Counted from the stretch's first letter, positions 42,301-53,951 are shown. The stretch: DNA of 64,000 nucleotides from Linum tenue (GCA_946122785.1 CAMGYJ010000008.1:20733475-20797474); one strand, 5' to 3'. The notes: a model not told the origin generated them from the sequence alone. Program-made: numbers and translations.

Positions 42301-44201
42301 GCGCTAATAAATACACAAAATTACATAACAGAACCAAGTAGAATACATTGCTTCTCATGTTTTCTCTAAGCACCCAAGTGGTGGAACAACGAACCAAAAC
42401 AAAATAAAGAATCAAGAAATTAGAGCAACGTCCACATGTCGTATTCTATTAAACTATGCACATGCAATTACTCCTTTCAACTTCAATTATCATCATCTGT
42501 TGTTGTTCATGCCATTTATCTATGTGCTTGAGTTCCCCCTGTAATAGAGTCTACTGTTGAGCATCAGACCCTTCTCTCCCACAACACTTGCTAAACATCC
42601 AAAAAAATGACAGAAACGAACAACTGAACATACATAACAGAACCAACAACTGAGAAGGTAAACTATAAGCAACGTTGCTTCTACTTCCAGCTAACTTTAA
42701 ACTCATTCAGATTCAATAGAGAACGGAGCCCAATTCGTTGCTTCACAATACAAGAAGAAACACTCAAGAAGGACAACCCAAAACCAACTAACAACAAGAT
42801 ATAGATAGGGACTCACTGAGATGCCATAGCCGGGCCAGAGCCGACTAACACCTAGCAATCTGATTCGCGCAGATTCCTCGACAGATTTTGATTCGAGCGA
42901 CTCCTTGACAGATTCCAACTAGGTGGTAGGCTGGTAGATGTTGCACTATACTTGCAAACCCATGATTCTAAATGGGATGCCGGAGAATGAATGGATCTAG
43001 AACTGGCCGGCAACCTCAACCCTATCGCGGGAGAAATAATTGTTGACGAACAGTCGTGCAAAGAGAGAGAGAGAGGGAGGATATAGGAGAGAGAGATATT
43101 GGGTTTGTTTGAAAGGGGCTATCTTAATAGTGGATCTCGAACTGTTCGGTAAGCAGCAGTCGCCATCTCTATCGCGGGAGGGGGAGGGAAATCGTCGATG
43201 AATAGTTGAGCAGAGAGCCAGAGACAGGAAATGGAAGAGAGAGAGAGGGGGGGGAATTATAACCTAAAGCAGGAACGTTCTTATCAGTAAAATACTTCTC
43301 TGGAAACAAGCCCCTAATGTAGCTTATATTGAAAATTGCTATCCTCCTTCACCTTGTGCGCGACATCCTGAAATAACAAGTATTGAACAAACTGAGGTCA
43401 GCTCGAGAGCAAATTGAGAATAAGATCTAGCACAATAAAAGAAGGGATTCTAACCTTCGATTATGCGCTATTCGTGCCCTAGGTTACAGTTACTGCCATG
43501 TTTTGGAGAGGATGTTTAGGGTTTTTTGATTGGGGAGGAAAAGGATACTTTTCTGTGTAACGAAGGGAAGGAGAGAGAAAAATTCCCAACACTTAAAATC
43601 TGCCCGCAAACTCAAATTCTCACCCCGATAAATGAAAAAGTATATGTTAATAGGACAAATAGTTATTCTCACAACTTACATTGACATAACAAAAACAAAA
43701 CCCATATATATATTGATGAACCTGTATTTTGTCAGCTCACGTTAGGAATAATAATCCCTATTATGACAAAATAGTTTGTCATTTAAACATGCCATGAAGA
43801 CATAATATGACGAACATTACTCTGAACGATTAATTTTGTCCTATTTTAGTCTCATACATCTAGATATGGGACGCATATTTTGACAATAGCATATGTGACA
43901 CAAGAATTTTGTCACATTGCCCATCTACTATGACCAACGCTAATGACAACATAATATCTTGTCACATTAGGCATCCCAAATAGGACGAAGTTGAGTTTTG
44001 TCAAATTACACCTTCTATTGTGACAAAAGCTGAGTGACAAAAGTTACATTTTTTCACAACAGACCAAATTTGTTGTAGTGTGCGGACCCAGGTACTTTGC
44101 CACCAACCATGTTCTTATCACTACACTATGTGAACAACCACTACATTCGATTGTACTTCAACCAGGATCAGTTTCCCATACCCCCTCTGCATCCACTTTA
44201 G
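39341..44201 (+). pseudogene. OTU-type cysteine protease exon of the MULE gene, split by a CACTA element
   Basis: The acceptor TTTTTGTAG at 39332-39340 joins in frame with the upstream exon (intron 99 bp). The protein reads an OTU signature, DFNPSPDGHCGFRALS, with the catalytic Asp and Cys, then a conserved WMDSEHLFVFATIYN region. Coding stops being continuous at 39791, where a CACTA element has inserted. The same frame resumes at 44085 after the TSD and contains VNNHYIRLYF with the catalytic His at 44139-44141, ending at a TAG at 44199-44201. OTU domains remove ubiquitin-like modifiers; in plant MULEs protease domains of this kind are transposon-encoded. The stop lies only 6 bp from the stop of the convergent PMD gene. 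Confidence 0.8.
39792..44081. mobile_element. non-autonomous CACTA (En/Spm) element, 4290 bp
   Basis: Ends CACTACAACAAATTCGG and CCAAATTTGTTGTAGTG are inverted repeats, and the 3-bp TSD TGC is perfect (39789-39791, 44082-44084). Both subterminal regions (39820-40260 and 43720-44060) repeat TTTTGTCATA / GTGACAAAA motifs many times, as expected for CACTA transposase-binding sites. No TNP2-type transposase is visible. The interior 40300-43700 has only short frames. One short minus-strand piece at 41199-41280 reads [16 protein letters not shown] and resembles the His region of transposon-encoded proteases. Confidence 0.9.
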
Positions 44202-44207
44202 CATGGG

Positions 44208-45896
44208 CTAGCAAATCCTAATGTGGTGGGATAGCAGAGCATCCCATGCAGCATCAAAACTCTCAGGAATCCGAATGACATATCCACCAGGTGCCTCTGG
44301 TCGGTCTGCTCGCTGAGGACGCGAAGGGGGAGGCGGTACCATCTGTCGGTATCCAAACTGCCGGAGGCAACGGGCTGGATCATAGAACTCGCCTATATCA
44401 GCGAACCGAATCAGTCCAGTGTACAAACAGCGACGCACTGCCTGATGAGGCCTCTGATGGAAAGGTGTCCAAAACACATCAGAAGGGGTCAAGCTGTCAA
44501 GAGCTCGACGGTAGAACGCCAACCTCACACTGGGATCAGCCACAGAACCAGGTGCCGGTTGCCCAATCCATCGTGAAGCCCAAGCATCATCAGGTCCAAC
44601 GAGAGGTGGCTCAAAGTGAGATGGCCTGAAACCCGGAAAGTACTCGTAGATCCAACACTGCAGAAGTGTGAGACAACCAGCCACCTCCCTGACACCAGCA
44701 TGAGACGCCTGACCAAGGCATCTGTACAACCAAGCAAGTGTACCTGACGCCCAACTGTACTGATCTATCTCCTCCAACTCGTCCAAAAATAGGTTCACCA
44801 CCGGCCGAACCCTGTCTCTACTCTTGTCCACAAACAAAGTGGACCCCAACATCAACAACAAGTACGACTGTGCCTCTGTCACATGTGTCCCGTTCACCTG
44901 CAAGTATCTGGACGCCATCTCCGCAAGAAAACCACCCTTCTCGTACCACTTACCCCTACTAGCAAATCCAGGGGCCTCCGAAACCTGTCTCAACTGCTCC
45001 GAGTTCATCCCAAGAAGCGCACACAAACCCACCTCCGGATGGTCAAGCTGCGCAGAAGTCCTACTCATCAGTCGTCCCTCAACAGGAATCTGCAGTAAGT
45101 ACTGAACATCGTGGAGGAGGATCGTCATCTCTCCAAAAGGAAAGTGGAAGGTGTTCGTGTCTGGCTGCCACCTCTCCACAAAAGCTGAGATCAAAGCCTC
45201 ATCAATCGCTATCTTGCGGAACATAGAGAAGATCAGGTGCTGGAGAGCTGACTGCTGAACCAGATCCTCCGCCTCAACATGACTAAACACGTAGCTACCA
45301 AGATAATCAACCGCCGATGTACGGGTGTAGCAACTGATGACCCCTCGATCTCCAAGCCCCGTCCAAAGCGTATAGGAAGCGTGGCCACGGAAGCTCCTAA
45401 TGAGGCTAGGATCCGTAGGTCCACCAGGACACTCACCAACAAGCTCCCACGGTGGAGGACCACTCGAACGTCCTCCCCTACTCCATCCAGTCCCTGAGCT
45501 CTCTGTCTCCTCACGAGTAGGTGGTACGAATCGCCCAGCTCGGTCCCTATACATAGCAGGACGTGATGTTGCCGTACGAGACGGCACTCGTCCATGTCCA
45601 CGCGTAGGTGGAGGGACCTCGATATCCTCATCATTATCGTCCTCATAAAACTTAGCCGAGACCACTCTCGATGCAGCACCCTGGTTCCCCCCATTGGAAC
45701 CAGACGCCCGTGATGACGAACGAGCAACTACAATAGGAGCCTCTAACCCATCCTCCCCTAAATTTGCCTCTGACTGATGTCCAATATCTCGAGAGCGCTT
45801 CTTCTCCTTATTCTTCTTAGGCACCTTCCTTCGTGTTGATGCATCAACAACCCTACCATTGAATCTATACAACTCACTCCCACCCGCATCATCCAT
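44208..45896 (-). CDS. plant mobile domain (PMD / MAIN-like) protein carried by the MULE
   Basis: An intact frame of 562 codons from the ATG at 45896. The N-terminal ~180 residues are low-complexity, with a basic cluster KKNKEKKRSR (27-36) that could be a nuclear signal and an acidic patch. The plant mobile domain covers about residues 190-545, with FVERWQPDTNTFHFPFGEMT and LLHDVQYLLQIPVEG, the typical 'ERW...F...GE.T.TL.D...LLG.PV.G' pattern. PMD proteins occur both as host MAIN/MAIL genes, which act in silencing and meristem maintenance, and as genes carried by transposons. Its location inside the MULE, tail-to-tail with the transposase-OTU gene and 6 bp apart, indicates the transposon-borne type. 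It is the only fully intact coding gene of the element. Confidence 0.85.
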   Translation of the reverse strand: MDDAGGSELYRFNGRVVDASTRRKVPKKNKEKKRSRDIGHQSEANLGEDGLEAPIVVARSSSRASGSNGGNQGAASRVVSAKFYEDDNDEDIEVPPPTRGHGRVPSRTATSRPAMYRDRAGRFVPPTREETESSGTGWSRGGRSSGPPPWELVGECPGGPTDPSLIRSFRGHASYTLWTGLGDRGVISCYTRTSAVDYLGSYVFSHVEAEDLVQQSALQHLIFSMFRKIAIDEALISAFVERWQPDTNTFHFPFGEMTILLHDVQYLLQIPVEGRLMSRTSAQLDHPEVGLCALLGMNSEQLRQVSEAPGFASRGKWYEKGGFLAEMASRYLQVNGTHVTEAQSYLLLMLGSTLFVDKSRDRVRPVVNLFLDELEEIDQYSWASGTLAWLYRCLGQASHAGVREVAGCLTLLQCWIYEYFPGFRPSHFEPPLVGPDDAWASRWIGQPAPGSVADPSVRLAFYRRALDSLTPSDVFWTPFHQRPHQAVRRCLYTGLIRFADIGEFYDPARCLRQFGYRQMVPPPPSRPQRADRPEAPGGYVIRIPESFDAAWDALLSHHIRIC

Positions 45897-45910
45897 ATCT
45901 AATTATCTAC

Positions 45911-46145
45911 AAATTTACACAATATCATACTTAGATGCGCACTAATTAATTAAATTTCTATTAACTAATGTACTATTAACATTAATTGTTAATTAATCAC
46001 TAATTTACACAATATCATACTTAGATGCAGACTAATTAATTAAATTTCTATTAACTAATGTACTATTAACATTAATTGTTAATTAATCACTAATTAATTA
46101 ATTTTCTATTAACTAATGTACTATTAACATTAATTGTTAAACCAA
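45911..46145. repeat. AT-rich tandem repeat of about 92 bp (2.5 units)
   Basis: The block from AATTTACACAATATCATACT to TAATCACTAATT is repeated with few changes. It lies upstream of the PMD gene and probably includes its promoter. Confidence 0.8.
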
Positions 46146-46314
46146 TTCTTAATTAATTAATTTTCTATTAACTAATCTAAGTAATTAAACATTCATACGC
46201 CTATTAAAAAAAAATATTTATACACCAACTTAAAAAAAATATTAACACTAATTTCTAATAACTAATTAAGTAATTTTTTATTGACTAATTAATTAACATA
46301 TTAATTTAAATTAA

Positions 46315-46620
46315 ATACAAAAACTGGCAGGGCCGAAAATTTTTTGCGGCCGGTGCGCCACCGGGCCGAAAAAAATTTGCGGCCGGTGCGACGTCCGGCC
46401 GAAAATCTTTATCGGCTCGTCGTCGCCCCGGCCGCAAATTTGTTTCGGCTGGGCGTCGCGCCGGCCGAAAATTTCTTTCGGCTCGGCGGCGTTCCGGCCG
46501 CAATTTTTTTTCGTCCCACCGTGTTTTTCGCCGGAAAACTGGAAAACTTGCCGGAAAACTGGAAAACTTGCCGGAAAATTGAAAAACTTGCCGGAAAAAG
46601 TAAACTTACTTGTTTTCCGA
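46315..46620. repeat. GC-rich subterminal repeats of the MULE
   Basis: About seven diverged units around GGCCGAAAATTTCTTTCGGC, alternating with GCGGCCGGTGCG, are followed by four units of CTTGCCGGAAAACTGGAAAA. Open frames across it on both strands reflect the repeats. Related GGCCGAAAATTT words occur in the left hairpin at 37370-37420. Confidence 0.75.
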
Positions 46621-46924
46621 CGATTGAGGACGACGGGAGGTTGGCCGGCGACGGAGGCACTGGGCTCGTCGACAAAAGTGTTTTTGTTGGACTGAGTCAA
46701 ATGTTATGGTATTCGAATTTATAGAATGAAAGGAAGGGAGAATTCAAAATTTGAATTCAACTTTTTTTTTTTGTTGGCGACAAATAGCAATTTAGTTGGC
46801 GGCAAATAGCCGTTCACAAAATTTCTCCCTCCCAACCGCCACTCTCTGTCGCCGCCTTATTTCCCAAATTGTCGATTGAGATCCCCAATTGCTAAACTGA
46901 AGAAGAAGGTCTCAGAAGTTTGGA

Positions 46925-49790
46925 CTTTTTTCAGAAATACCACTGTTTAAAAAAAGAATTCCAAAAATACCACCCAACCCCAAAAAATTCCAAAAATACC
47001 ACCCTTTTTCAAAAACCGCCAACCCACCCTGCTGTTTACACGAAAACCGCTTGTTGGGGGCGCGGTTTTCTATGCAAACCGCGGGGCTAAGGGGCGGTTA
47101 TAAAAAAAAATTTTGGACCAAACCGCTTGGTGGAGTGGCGGTTTGGCCCAAAACCGCCACCCCACCCAGCGGTTTGGTCCAAATTATTATTTTTTTTTCG
47201 ATGAACTCCTAATGATGACTCGATATTTACACATGCTTTCCCCTTTGTTTCTTGATCTTTTAAGCTTGCATTATCCCTTCTTTGGCCTATTTTACGCTAG
47301 GTTGTGTTCCTTTGTCACATTTCAGGTCCTAGCACATAAAGTGAAGCGTTGGCGCAAGTTTCAAGTCAATCGGAGATCAATTGGCGACTCGGGGTAAGAA
47401 ACTCGGGTATGACTTGAAGAAGAATGGATTTCTACCTCAGTTTGTGACCATATAATCATGTAATCTTGTCATGAGAAGAAAGAGGACGAGACTACGAGCG
47501 TCTGGGATCAAACGGCACCTGATTTGGAGTCCGAACGAGGGAGAAACGAAGATTCATAGGTAGGGGACCCGGAACTGCAAAATACCCGACCATAATACCC
47601 TACCGGGTATTTTTGGCCATCTGATAGGGGATTTTTGGCAGCATCAGAAGGCCCCCCGGTCGTGAACCAAAAATACCCGACCGGTACTAAAAATACCCGA
47701 CCGGGTATTTTCCCTTTTGCCCAGAATAGTGACCCGGAGCATTTTGTTGATACCCGACCGGTTCCCTAAATACCCGGACCGGGTATTCTGACCGGGGATC
47801 GCGAACGCAGGCTGTTAAAAGCCTGTTTTGTGCGTTTTTGCAAGGGAGAGCTGGATTTTGGATCCCAAACACCCAAGGGACGAACCAAAGAGAGAGAGGG
47901 CGATTTGAGGGCATTCTAAGAGTTGAATTGGAGGATCCTTCTCCTTGGAAGCTTGAGGAACAAGCCCGGACTTGAAGACTGATCATCTGAAGATTCTTAC
48001 TGCAGTCTCTCTCTTCTCTATGGAGTAACTTCCCTTCACTTAGGTTTTGAGGAACCCTAGCTATGTTTGTTTGATTGGATGATTGTATGAGTACTCTGAC
48101 TTGATAATCTTGAGTTCATATTCAATCTATGCATGTTTTCATGATTCAATTCTGCTTTAGTCGAGATTATTGATTCTGCTTTGATCCTATGAGAGCGAAT
48201 ACCTGATTAGGTCAATAGAGCACCATAGATTGATAGTATTGGATCGATTGCTTTAGTCGAGGGTTGATTCACTGCTTTGTATCGATTGAGAAACTCTTTC
48301 GATAGAGGGAGTCTAGTTCAGAACGCCTTGATCGGTTGTTCTAGAGAAGGATACGTCCCTCTAGGCAATTGACTCAAGAGGGTCTTGTTCCTTTAGTCGA
48401 GACTCAAGGTCTAGTCAAGGATTCTCCGCATTGTGAATGAAAGTGAAACAAGTTAGAGATCATCAATCGTTAATCCGGCTAGTGGCTAAGGGGAATCATA
48501 CCTAAGTGAGTTCCCAACCTGTAATTAGATTAACTTTAATTGTAGTTTGCTAGAGTAGTTTTAGTTCTTTCATCTTAATCTGGTTTGCTAGATAATGAAC
48601 TGAAGCTGAGTAATAGTAACTCTAGAGACCCGTGAATTCGATATTTATTACTTGAGCCACTATACTGCAGTCCCTTTCATTGGTTACACTTGGCCATTGT
48701 TAGGAGTTGTGTCATAGCGAGTCACCTAACTTCGACCGAAACTTCAAATGAACGTAACTTTGTACTCGGGTATCCGATCGCAGCAATTTTTTTTTCATTT
48801 CGCATACCTTTTCAAGATCTAAAACTTTTACTAGGATGAAATTTTCAAAACAGGAATTATTTGTGGATATACGGGACCTTGGGAATAACTTTACATTTAC
48901 TTTTCACAAATCCATGTACATTTTGAAATTATGATTATGTAAGAAGTTGTAGATCTTGAAAATTTATGCGGAATCAAAAAAAAATTCATGACATTCGGAT
49001 TTGGGAGCACAAAGGTATGGCCGCCCAAAGTTTGACGAAATCAAAAAAAGACTCGTTCGGGGTTGCAAATGACGTTTTTTCGAGACGAAGGCGGGACCCG
49101 TTAGTTCGCGGCTTGCAAGATCTCAAAAATTTATTTGGATTCAAAAAATGGAGGCCGCAAACTTTTTGAGATCTTGCAAGCCGCAAACTGCCGGGTCTCG
49201 CCTTTCGTCAAACTTTGGGCGGCCATAACTTTGTGCTCCGAAATCCAAACGTCATTTTTTTGATTCCGCATAACTTTTCAAGATCTACAAATTTTAATAT
49301 AATAATAATTTCAAAATGTACATGGATTTGTGAGAAGTAAAAATAAAGTTATTCTCAAGGTCCCGTATATCCACAAATAATTCCTGTTTTGAAAATTTCA
49401 TCCTAGTAAAATTGTAGATCTTGAAAAGTTATGCGAAATGAAAAAAAAATTGCTACGATCGATACCCGAGTGCAAAGTTACATTCGTTTAAAGTTTCGGC
49501 CGAAGTTAGGAGTTGATAAAAAAAAAATTTGGACCAAACCGCTGGGTGGGGTGGCGGTTTTGGGCCAAATCGCCACCCCACCCAGCGGTTTGGTCCAATT
49601 TTTTTTTTATAACCGCCCCTTTAGCCCCGCGGTTTGCATAGAAAACCGCGCCCTCGACAAGCGATTTCCGTGTAAACCACAGGGTGGGGTGACGGTTTTT
49701 GAAAAAGGGTGGTATTTTTGGAATTTTTTGGAGTTGGGTGATATTTTTGGAATTTCTTTTTAAACAGTGGTACTTTTGAATTTTTTCCAT
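46925..49790. mobile_element. long foldback element (arms ~620-690 bp) with a solo LTR in its left arm
   Basis: Removing the solo LTR at 47213-48724 and one copy of its TSD gives two long arms that are near-complementary around an axis near 49146. Outer parts (46925-47212 vs 49515-49790) share ACCACTGTTTAAA, AACCGCGGGGCTAA and CACCCAGCGGTTTGGTCC; inner parts (48725-49130 vs 49163-49520) share ATTATTTGTGGATATACGGG and CATGTACATTTTGAAATTA. The left arm has about 55 extra bases near 49050. The exact ends and TSD are not resolved. No coding capacity. RNA from it would fold into a very long hairpin. Confidence 0.75.
47213..48724 (+). mobile_element. solo LTR (1512 bp) inserted in the foldback arm
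   Basis: Starts TGATGACTCG and ends CGAGTCA, with a perfect 5-bp TSD CCTAA (47208-47212, 48725-48729). The opposite arm of the foldback gives the empty site AACTCCTAACTTCGGCC, which confirms both borders. The internal part repeats ACCCGACCGGGTATT. The orientation is a guess from the downstream GAGACCCGTGAATTCGA region, which resembles LTR 3' ends of gypsy elements. Confidence 0.8.
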
Positions 49791-49910
49791 TCTGACTTCC
49801 CATCTTCTCACCTTTACTTTCCTCTAAAAAAACCCCAACCCCAGGTCTCCCAACCAAACAAATTGATACCCAGATCGACATCGCCCATCTCTTTCCCCCT
49901 GTTAATTATG

Positions 49911-50069
49911 AGTCCAACACCAGGAAAATCTTCCAAAATCACCGAATCCCATTCGTTTCCCAGCGGCCTTTCCCTCAAGTTTTCTTCAGTCGTTTCTCTT
50001 CGACACTCCACTCCTAAAGCAAAAAAAAAAAAAAAAACTGAAATCTCACCCATGGATTCTTCTCTCGCG
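49911..50069 (+). other. possible first coding exon of an unidentified gene
   Basis: An ATG at 49911 opens a frame of about 53 codons (MSPTPGKSSKITESH...) with a Lys run at about 38-44, ending at a perfect GTAAGT donor at 50070. No continuation can be found before the satellite array begins at 50346. It may be a stranded exon fragment. Low confidence. Confidence 0.25.
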
Positions 50070-52370
50070 TAAGTCAATTTCTCACCCGAAAAGCTAGAAC
50101 CACGAAATCTCAAACCCCAAATCTCTCTCCAGCCAGCATATATAAAATATTCTCCTTCTTAGCCCTCTACTAAATCTCCATTATATCGTAATCGACCTGC
50201 ATTCAAGCTACTCCACCGCTTTGCTCTTCCAATTGGACCTTCGGAGATCCGGCGTCATCCACCTCCTTCCCCTCAATAGTCATCGCATGGGACTGAAACC
50301 TATGACGTTGAAGAAGAGACAACGGTCGGTAGTAAAGAAACTTGAGGTGAAATGTAGCCTTCAAAATTATGGGAGAATGTGGTCAATAGACTTCATCATC
50401 AGTGGAAATAGTCTCCGGTCAAAGCCGTAAACTGTTTCCTTCAAAATCGAATGCAAATGACATTTGTCAAAAAAAAAAACCTTTGTATTGTAATATACCA
50501 AAAATGGAACTAGAAGAAATCCCCCCTAATTATTGAGTAATGAAATTAATCATTGGTGAGTAATAGCCTAAGACCGAATCTGTAATTAGTAACTTTCAAA
50601 ATTCAAGGAAAATAACCTTTCGAACAAATAGCCCAAAAAATTACGAAAATGCCCTCCAAAAATAAATCCACCCAACTAGGTGCTTAATGGACTTAATCGT
50701 CGGTGGTTAATAGGATTAATAGGCTTCATCATCGGTGGAGAATAACCTCAGGCCGAGTCCGTGATATGTGGCCTTCAAAATCTGAAAGAAATGGCATTTC
50801 GGAAAAATCGTCTGAAATATGTGATGCTACCTCTTTGGAATCTGCCAAAAATGGACCCTGAAGAAATCATACCAAATCTCTTATTAATGGAGTTAATAAT
50901 CGATAAAGAAAAGCCTCATGCCAAATTCGTGATCTATAGCCTTCAAAATTCAAGGAAAATGGCTTTTCGGAAAAAAAAATGATAAAAAATTACGAAAATG
51001 GCCATTGAAAATAAATCCTCCCAAATCGATGCTTAATAGATTTAATCTTCGGTGGAGAATAGGACCAATAGACTTCATCATAGGTGGAGAATAGCCTAGG
51101 GATGAATATGTGATCAGTAGCCTTCACAATTGAAAGAAAATGGCATTTTGGAAAAATCACCTGAAATTTGTGATGGTACCCTTTGAAATCTGCCACAAAT
51201 AGACCCGAAAGAAATTCTCCAAATCGGTGCTTAATGGACTTAATCATTGGTGAAGAATAGTCTCAGGCCAATTCCCCAATCTGTAGCCTTCAAAAGATTA
51301 ACGAAAATGTCATCCAAAAATAAATCTGCCCAAATCGTTGTTAAATGGACTTATTCATTGGTGTAAAATGGGATCAATAGAATTCATCATAGGTGGAGAA
51401 TAGCCTCGGGCCGAATCGGTGATCTATAGCCTTCAAAATCGGAAAAATGGCATTGCGAAAAAATCTTCTGAAATCTATGGCTGTACCTCTTTGGAATCTG
51501 CCAAAAATAGCAAGGAAGAAATTCACCCTAATCGGTTCTTAATGGACTTAATCATCGATGAAGAATCGGATCAAGGTGAATATGTGATATGTAGCCTTCG
51601 AAATCCATGAAAAATTACCTTTCTATAAAATCCCCAAAAAATTATGAAAATGATATCCGAAAATAAATCCACCCAAATTTATACTAATGGATTTAATCGT
51701 CGGTGGAGAATATGATCAATATACTTCATCATTGGTGGAGAATAGCCTTGGACCAAAGTCGTGATCTAGAGCCTTCAAAATCAAAAGAAAATTACATTTC
51801 AGAAAAAAACACTCGAAATCTAAGATGGTACGCATTTTGGAATCTGTGAAAAATGAACCATCAAGAAATCCCCCCCTAAATTAGTGATTAATGGACTAAA
51901 TCAACGGTGAAGAATAAGCTCATGCCAAATCTGTGATATGTAGCCTTCAAAATCTAAGAAAAATGGTCTTTCGACAAAAAACGCCCAAAAATTAATGAAA
52001 ATACCCTCTGAAAATAAATATGCCCAAATCAGTGCTTAATGGACTTAATAGTCGGTACTCGGTAGAAATGGATCAATAGACTTCATCAACGGTGGAGAAT
52101 AGCCTCGGGCTGAATTCGTGATCTGTAGCCTTCAAAATTGAAAGAAAATTTCATTTCAGAAAAATCGCCTAAAACTGTTATGGTACCTCTTTGGAATATG
52201 TCAAAAATGGACCCAAAAAAATTTGCTCAAATCGGATCTTAATGGACTTCCTCATCTGTGAAGAATACCCTCATGCCAAATACGCGATCTATAGCCTTCC
52301 AAATCAAAAGAAAATGGCCTTTTGTAAAAAACTGCCCAAAAATTTACGGAAATGTCAAAAGGAAATAAAT

Positions 52371-52821
52371 GGGTTAATACCTTATTTTGGCCCGAACTGT
52401 ACCCTAAGTAATCAACTTTGGCCTGTGATTTCATAAATTACTATTCTGATCTCAACTATACACTATATATTCTAACTTGGCTGGATTAGTGTTTTGACCG
52501 TCAATTTAGACGGTCAACAACGTTGACTAACGTTCAACGCTTCATACCCCAAGTGTATCATCCTACTTTTTTGACGTGGATGCCACATAGACAAGAAAAA
52601 TTAATAAAGAAATCCACATAAGAAAAGTAGGATGATTCACTTGGGGTATAGAGCCTTGATCGTTAGTCAAAGCTGTTGACCGTCGAAATTGACGGTCAAA
52701 ACATGCATCCTTCTAAACTTGACTATATGGTGTATAGTTGAGGCCATGATAGCAATTTTTGAAATCAAGGGCCAAAGTTGATTACTTGGGTATAGTTCGG
52801 GATAAAATAAGGTATTAACTC
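52371..52821. mobile_element. 451-bp Mutator-type MITE in the satellite array
   Basis: Inverted ends (GGGTTAATACCTTATTTTGG; right end reversed GAGTTAATACCTTATTTTAT) are flanked by GAAATAAAT / AAAATAAAT, a 9-bp TSD with one mismatch. Large parts of the interior are also inverted (for example GACGGTCAACA and TGTTGACCGTC), so the whole element is a hairpin. Confidence 0.75.
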
Positions 52822-53951
52822 AAAATAAATCTCCCTAATTAAGTGATTATTGGACTTATTCATCAGTGGACAACAGGATCAATAGACTTTATCATCGGGG
52901 TAGAATAGCCTTAGGCCAATGCCGTGATCTATAGTCTTCAAAATCGAAAGAAAATGACATTTCGGAAGAATGCCCGAAATATGTGATCGCACCCCTTTGG
53001 AATCTGCCAAAAATGGACGAGGAAGAAATCCCTCCAAATTAGTGATTAATGGACTTAATCATCGGTGAAGAATAGCCTCAGGGCAAATTCGTGATCTCTA
53101 GCCTTGAAAATCAAAGAAAAATGGTCTTCATAATTAAATCGACCAAAAGTTTATGAAAATGTCATCCAAAAATAAATCTTCTAACATCGGTGGAGAATAT
53201 GATCAATAGACTTCATCATCAGTAGAGAATAGCCTTCGGAATGTGACTTCAGAAAAATGACATTTCAGAAAAACACCCAAAATTTATGATAGTACCCCTT
53301 TGGAATGTGCAAAAAATGGACACAGAAGAAATTCCCCAAATCAGTGATTAATGGACTTAATCATCGATGAAGAATAGCCTCAGGCCAAATATGTGATATG
53401 TAACCTTTAAAATCCAAAGAAAATAGCCTTTCGAAAAAATTGTCCAAAAATATAAAAAAGTGTCCTCCAAAAATAAATCCGCCCAGATCGATGCTCAATT
53501 GACTTAATCATCTGTGGAGAATAACCTCGTGCCAAATCCGTGACATGTAGCCTTCAAAATAAAAAATAAAATGCAATTTGAAAAAATTGCTCGAAATTTG
53601 TCATTGTCCCCTTTGGAATCAGCCAATAATGATCCAGAAAGAAATTCTTTCAAATCGATGGTTAATGGACCTAATCATAAGTGAAGAATAGCCTCAGGCC
53701 GAATCCGTGAACTGTAGCCTTCAAATTCCAAGGAAAATGTCATTTCTAAAAAAAATCACCAGAAATTTAAGAAAATGTCATCCAAAAATGAATCCGTCCA
53801 AATTGGTGCTTAATGGACTTAATCATCGGTGAAGAACAGGATCAATAGACTTCATAATCAATGGATAATAATATCGGGTCGAATATGTGATCTGTGGCCT
53901 TTAAAATAAAATAAAAAATGCATTTTAAAAGAATTGCCATAAACATGTGAT

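Larger units (their letters stand above)
37075..46816. mobile_element. large Mutator-like element (MULE) with transposase-OTU gene and convergent PMD gene
   Basis: Inverted ends carry repeats of GCTATTTGCCGCCAA (37082-37126 and, reversed, 46764-46810). The flanks AAAAATTTC (37066-37074) and CAAAATTTC (46817-46825) fit a 9-bp TSD with one mismatch. Inside are a MULE transposase joined to an OTU domain (plus strand), a plant-mobile-domain protein (minus strand), a hairpin, tandem repeats and GC-rich subterminal repeats. A CACTA element of 4290 bp is inserted in the OTU exon, so the original length was about 5.4 kb. The transposase is broken, so the copy is probably not autonomous. Confidence 0.8.

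Noticed and set aside
46311..46724. Frames of 65-129 codons with repeated Arg-Pro-Ala or Lys-Phe-Phe motifs
   Set aside because: They are translations of the GC-rich subterminal repeats in several frames.
37075..46816. The OTU plus PMD pair as a novel host defence or signalling locus
   Set aside because: Both lie between MULE terminal repeats with a TSD and next to a MULE transposase, so they are transposon cargo; interest is kept at that level.
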